The notes under the pieces are model-generated. The model was not told where the DNA came from. It did not search any database and was given only the letters and a program-made list of their open reading frames with translations. From contig NC_083387.1 of assembly GCF_031755915.1 (NCBI RefSeq), forward strand, positions 18,125,001-18,189,000: DNA of 64,000 nt, written 5' to 3'. Source of the stretch: Ziziphus jujuba (lineage: Eukaryota > Streptophyta > Magnoliopsida > Rosales > Rhamnaceae). A program made the position numbers and the translations under genes. This document shows positions 58,787-64,000 of this stretch, piece after piece. The first letter of the stretch is position 1; each line of letters opens with the position of its first letter.

Positions 58787-61190
58787 GATATTGGCTGCTT
58801 TGCTAGCAGAGATCTTCGTGCTTGACTTGGGGATAGGAGTATTCAAAATCTAACCCATTCCCAATCTAATTGATTTAGCTCGATACACATCCCCTTTGTT
58901 TTTTTTTTTTTTTGCTTCTTTATTTATTTATTTATTATTATTATTATTTTCTGTGTTTCATAAGTATAGTTGAAAGAAGTTATTTTATTTCAAAGTTTTA
59001 AATATCTAAAATTTCTTATGAAAGTTTTTTTTTTAAGGGGTTGAAAAGAAATTTAAATCATAAATAAAAACGGATAGAATTTTTATAATATTTATCAAAA
59101 ATTTTGAAATCTCACTGAAATTACCATGGAAGTTTCCATCAAAATATCCATATAAAATCTTTAAATATAATTAAAAAATCTGTAACATCCATAAACATTT
59201 TAAAAAATTCCATGTAAATTTATGTTTTCTTAAACCTTTTAATTATCTTTTAAATATTTGATGATATATATAAAACAGAATGAATTAAATTGAATAACAT
59301 TGATAAGTTCTATTTATTGATAAATTATATATATACTTATTATATATTTTGTATAAGATGGATTAATTAGAATACTATAATTATATGCTAATAGTTGATT
59401 ATATAAGATTGGAAAATAATAACATGGAAATATAATATTATATAGAATTAGTATTGATAGTATTTAAATTAATAACATTAAGTAAATAAAAATAAAAAAA
59501 TGATAGAATATATTATATTGAACATTAAAGACAACCATATTTAATACAAGATTCTTATAGATGACATATGAATAATTCCACAAAAATTATCAAGAGGATA
59601 CATCTTTTAATAATTATTTTTTATATTTCACGTCTAAAAATGAAAACGAGAAAGAGACTAATAATTTTCAACCATCTAAAAATTTTATGAGTATTGAGAC
59701 AATATTTATGATATATAATGCAATTGTAATAATTGTTTTATCTTAATTAATAAATAATTTTTATAAAATATATATTCTTTTCGTATATATTTATTAATAA
59801 TAATTTATTTATGACTATTACCGTTTACTATAAATTAAATTGATTAAGAAAAATATAATATTTATTCAATAATTTTGTAACTTTTATAATCAATTTGATA
59901 ATTAATTGATTATATAAGTTAATTCTAAAGTTTTAACAAAATTTTTTATTTTTAAAAAAATAAATTTATATTATTTTTGTAAATTTTTATCGATATTTAA
60001 TATTTTTCGATATTTTCATGCAATTTTTTATAATTTTAACCTTTAATATTTTCATCAATATTAAATTTTTCAATCTTGTTTTAGTTTTTGTTTTATTATC
60101 ATTTCTTAAAAATATTATCCGTGGTAATTTACTTCCTTTTCTTACAAGAATTTTGTTTGTCTTTCTGTGTTGATCAATTTAGTAGGAAATTTTATTTACG
60201 ATTTTTTTTTTTTAATTTAACCCAATCATATATGGAAATTCAATAAAGTAATGACATTGTGAGGACCTATGAAGAGAAATTCATAGGTAGTTCCTATGTG
60301 TAAATTCACATCATTCAATTAATGATATATTATTTAAATATTATTCAAGTTTCTTTTTAAATGAAAGGAATGGTACGACCAATAAAATGTGTGCGAGAGA
60401 CACCCAATATTAATCATTATTTGTAGTTGGATCAAATTTTTTCTTCTTTTTTTTTTAAGTTGATTAAAAACTTTTACTTATATGACAACTGAAATGGCAT
60501 ATCCCTCTTCAGATGTGCCTCACGAGGTCTTTCCCATAGGTTGATACTCAGGCACATATAATGAATGTTGTTATTGGAACTAAGGTCGAAATTCTACCTT
60601 GTGACCAAGTCAGAAACAACACGTGTTAAAAATTTAATACATCATTTCCAGCTCACTATCCCAATTTTATTTTATTTTTTATTTTTTTAAAAGTAAATAT
60701 TAAATCTCTTTATTTTTTTAAAAGTAAATATTAAATCTCTTTTTGTCGGTGACATTTATTCTTCCATGAAATGGCTCTCCTTCATTGCTATAGATAAAAG
60801 CTTGAAGATAAAAATTTTATCTACAACCTGTTTGTAATATACTGAATAAATCCAAATCTTTTATTGCAAAAAAGGGTAAAAATAAAAAATAAATAAAGGT
60901 CATTAACTCCTCCAATTCCAACAAAAATTGGGTCCTCTCAATCTCCAGCAAATCTCCATCGGAGTATTATCCATGGCATCGTTTTCCATCCCTCCGGTGT
61001 TACCAGATTTTGTAGCCTTTTTAAGTTTCCTTCCATTTGGAGCGTTGTGCACTCTTGGTTAACACCTCTTTACCTTTACATCTTTGACCATATTTGCCAT
61101 GGTCAGTTGCTTCAAAGAATAACCAAACAAAGACATGGAAGAGGGTTTGGAAACAGCCTGAAAGAAACCATACAAGAAACTTTTTTACCA
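58787..61190. other. Very AT-rich intergenic region
   Basis: No gene recognised. 59030-60200 is extremely AT-rich, with repeated phrases of the type CGATATTTTTCGATATTTTCATG (60000-60060). The block TTTTTTAAAAGTAAATATTAAATCTCTTT occurs twice in tandem near 60683-60740. Probably old transposon remains. Confidence 0.5.
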
Positions 61191-61915
61191 TATGTTATTT
61201 TTTTTGGACTCTCAGTTTTTTTTTTTTAAATCTGGTTTTTTTTTTTTTTTTTCCGATTATGTGATTTTTTTTGGGGCATTTGCGATTTTTTTAATTATCT
61301 AGTATTTTTTTATCCACTCAGAATGATTTGAATATCTGGTTCTTTGATTGAACTTTTGGAAGTTTTTAAAAACATGTGAAATTTTTTATCATGCTGTTGG
61401 AATTTTTTTACTACCTAGGATTTTTTTGGGTTTTTAGATTTTTTTTTAACATCTTGTATTTCTTTAGACTTAAGAATTTTTTTACCATCTAGTATTTTTA
61501 TTGTACTCTAAGGATTTTTTTTACTATAGGATATTTTTTGGGGCTCTCGAGTTTATTTTAATATTTGAATTTTATTTTTGGGCAATAAAATATTTTTAAT
61601 CATTTTATACTTTTTTTTTATTACTTTTAGAATTGTTTGAATGTCTAGTGTTTCTATTAAGCTTTTGAAAATGAATATTTGGTATTTTTTATCATGCCAT
61701 TGAAAATTTCTTTTACCGTCTGGTATTTTTTTGGGATTGTATTTATTTTGAAGGTCTTGCATTTTTTTTTTTGAGCACATATAATTTTTTTTTACTATTT
61801 GTTATTTTTATTATGCTTTCAAAATTTTTTTTCACATCTAGTAATTTTTTGGGCACTTAGAATATTTTGTAACCATCTAATGTTTTTTTCAAGCCATCGT
61901 AATTTTTTTTTTACT
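61190..61915. repeat. T-rich degenerate minisatellite
   Basis: About 720 bases built from a loose unit of roughly 45-55 bases resembling TTTTTTACCATCTAGTATTTTTTTGGGCTCTCAGAATTT. ACCATCTAGTATTTTT or a close variant recurs near 61296, 61487, 61715 and 61830. It ends directly at the CACTA terminus. Confidence 0.65.
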
Positions 61916-62267
61916 CACTACGCGAAAAATAAGCTCTAGCGACACATTATTAGCGACGCTACGAGAAAAATGCGTCTAAAAAAATAATACCGCGACTCTG
62001 AGGTTAATACGTCAGTAAAAATTCGACCAATCGACGACGCATAAAAAAAAAGGTGTCGTCGAGAAGTCGCGAGAAACAAACACACACGACGCATAATATT
62101 TAGAGTCGCTGAATAAACATAGTTATGCGTCGCCTATTAGTGTAACATTGTTTTTTTCTTTTTTTTTTGTTTTGCGTTTTTTTAAGTATGTAATAGTTGA
62201 TGTTCTTTCAAATTTAAATAACAAGTGAAAATGTTTAAATATTTGGGAAAATATTTTATTGATATAA

Positions 62268-63013
62268 GGCGACGTATACACTATTATGCGTCGCCCATTA
62301 GGGAAAAAATTTATATTTTTTGTTGTTTTTTCTAAGTATTAAACAGTTGATATTCTTTTAACTTTAAATAACAAGTGAAAATGTTTAAGCAGCATGACAT
62401 TTTTTTTTTTGAAAAAAATATTTTAAAAGATTTATTAATGATATCAGGAGACAAGAAGAATTGCGGGTCGCCTATTAGTCTATTATCATAAATTTTTTTT
62501 GAAATTTTTAGTAAGTATTAAACAGTTGATTTCTTTCAACTTTAAATAACAAGTGAAAATGTTATAGCTGCTTCACAGTGATTTTTTTTTTTTTTTTGTT
62601 TTCTCAAATACATTTTTAGCAAATATGTTATTGATATATGGCGACGCATAAATACCATTATGCGTCGCCTATTATGGTGAAATTTTTTTTTTTTTTGTGT
62701 TTTTCTGATTTCTTTCAACTTTAAATAACAAGTGAAAATGTTATAGCTGCTTCACAGTGCTGTTTTTTTGTTTTTTCAAATAAATTTATAGAAAATATGT
62801 TATTGATTTATGGCGACGCATAAATACCATTATGCGTCGCCTATTATTGTGAAATTTTTTTTTTTTTGTGTCTTTTTGATTTGTTTCAACTTTAAATAAA
62901 AAGTGAAAATGTTATAGCTGCTTCACAGTGATTTTTTTTTTGTTTTGTCAAATAAATTTTTAGCAAATATTTTATTTATATATGGCGACGCATAAATACC
63001 ATTATGCGTCGCC
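62268..63013. repeat. Subterminal hairpin repeats of the CACTA element, first set
   Basis: Hairpins of 28-30 bases (arms GGCGACGCATAA / TTATGCGTCGCC) lie at 62268-62295, 62640-62669, 62812-62841 and 62984-63013. The last three are spaced exactly 172 bases start to start. Each is followed by a T run and the shared phrase CAACTTTAAATAACAAGTGA...AGCTGCTTCACAGTG. A decayed copy lies at 62449-62475 and a half copy at 63158. In Spm, short subterminal repeats bind the TnpA protein; these are placed to do the same. Confidence 0.88.
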
Positions 63014-63179
63014 TAATATTGTGAAAAACTTTTTTTTTGGTGTTTTTCTGATTTGTTTCCACTTTAAATAAAAAGTGAAAATGTTATAGCTGCTTCACAG
63101 TGATTTAATTTTTTTGATTTTTTTAATAAATTTTTACCAAAAAGTTTCTTGATATATGGCGACGTCTAGTATTGTGAAA

Positions 63180-63427
63180 CAGGAAGATTTTAAAAAAAAC
63201 ACCTTCTCTAACTAGTTTAAATCTTTTAACTGGTTATTTGATGCAGGGATAAAATCAGATTGATTAAAAAAATAAAAAAATAAAACTCATTTATGTTGTT
63301 TAAATATTTTCACTGCTTATTTGATGATGTAAGAAAATCAAATTGTTAAAAACCGTGGTTTTTTTGAAAGAAAAAAAAAAAAAGAGTACTAGGCGACGCA
63401 TAATACTGCTTATGCGTCGCCTAAACC

Positions 63428-63476
<49 letters not shown>

Positions 63477-63956
63477 CTCTTTATATTATTTCAATATCTT
63501 CACTAGTTATTTCATGCTCAGCTAAAATCCAATTGTTAAAAATGAAGGTTTAAAAAATATATATATATAGGGTATTAGGCGACGCATAATCATGGTTATG
63601 CGTCGCCTATTACTAAAATTCAAAAAAAAAAAAAACAAACTCTGTTTATCATCTTTAAATATTTTCACTGGTCATTTGATGCTGGAAGAAAATCAAATTG
63701 TTAAACAGGAAGATTTTAAAAAAAACACCTTCTCTAACTAGTTTAAATCTTTTAACTCGTTATTTGATGCAGGGATAAAATCAGATTGATTAAAAAAATA
63801 AAAAAACAAAACTCATTTATGTTGTTTAAATATTTTCACTGCTTATTTGATGATGGAAGAAAATCAAATTGTTAAAAACCATGGTTTTTTTGAAAGAAGA
63901 AAAAAAAAAAAAAGGTATTAGGCGACGCATAATACTGCTTATGCGTCGCCTAAACC

Positions 63957-64000
<44 letters not shown>
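63180..64000. repeat. 526-base tandem duplication in the CACTA subterminal region
   Basis: The block starting CAGGAAGATTTTAAAAAAAA at 63180 starts again at 63706. Matching sequence covers the hairpins at 63392-63421 and 63921-63950 and the long poly-A after each. A further hairpin at 63578-63607 lies between. The second copy runs to the window end. Confidence 0.9.

Larger units (their letters stand above)
61916..64000 (+). mobile_element. CACTA (En/Spm-type) transposon, left end
   Basis: CACTACGCGAAAAATAAGCTCTAGCGACAC at 61916 matches the plant CACTA terminal consensus CACTACAAGAAAAA followed by an AGCGACGC-rich zone. The next 2 kb is the subterminal region: repeated GGCGACGCATAA motifs, mostly as inverted pairs (hairpins), in AT-rich DNA. 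No transposase is in the window and the other end is outside, so size and autonomy are unknown. The adjacent 3 bases (ACT) could be one copy of the target duplication. Confidence 0.8.

Noticed and set aside
63343..63525. A lysine-rich 60-codon frame.
   Set aside because: It is a translation of a long poly-A run inside a non-coding repeat.
61916..64000. Repeats with regular spacing could suggest a CRISPR-like array.
   Set aside because: The repeats are palindromic arms in a plant CACTA subterminal region, the spacers are themselves conserved, and this is nuclear plant DNA.

Overview
The window is nuclear DNA from a flowering plant, almost certainly a eudicot. The evidence is one spliced host gene with canonical GT-AG introns, plastid-derived fragments inside one intron, plant-type Ty3/gypsy, Ty1/copia, LINE, MULE and CACTA elements, and AT-rich intergenic DNA. 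No species is assigned. Most of the first 48.5 kb is transposable elements inserted into one another. The only intact host gene recognised is an S-like ribonuclease of the RNase T2 family (RNS2 type) on the + strand at 50.0-56.8 kb.

Layout. 1-5997 is the right part of a decayed Ty3/gypsy element (called Gy-1) sitting in a broken MuDR-like transposase gene (5998-7410, minus) whose non-coding flank runs to about 9047. A solo LTR of the same gypsy family lies at 9227-10361. From about 10.6 to 41.5 kb is one nested stack. A LINE (minus) was split by a copia element (Copia-1, minus, 14942-39818, target duplication TTCAC). Copia-1 was split by a gypsy element (Gy-B, minus, 18131-38380). Gy-B then received three insertions: a solo copia LTR (18674-19678), a chromodomain gypsy element (Chromo-C, minus, 20631-26392, duplication CATAG), and a young full-length gypsy element with one uninterrupted 1727-codon gag-pol frame (Gy-A, plus, 27775-36021, duplication CTCAT). 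A second copia element (Copia-2, minus, 42700-48552, duplication TATGG) contains another solo gypsy LTR (46275-47393, duplication TAGAA). Gy-1, Gy-B, Gy-A and both solo gypsy LTRs are one family, which looks CRM-like.

The host gene has nine exons by my reading, including a 4-nt exon that encodes the tryptophan of the second active-site motif. A MITE candidate lies in its intron 5, and a scrambled plastid insertion (rps19, ycf2 and petA pieces) lies in intron 8. Downstream is AT-rich DNA, a T-rich degenerate minisatellite, and from 61916 the end of a CACTA transposon with an array of GGCGACGCATAA hairpins that runs off the window.

How the parts relate. Only Gy-A looks able to supply gag, protease, reverse transcriptase, RNase H and integrase. 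Gy-1 and Gy-B share the same deletion of RNase H plus integrase, so they appear to be copies of a non-autonomous subfamily moved in trans by relatives of Gy-A. The ribonuclease gene is independent of the mobile DNA, except that its introns have absorbed some of it.
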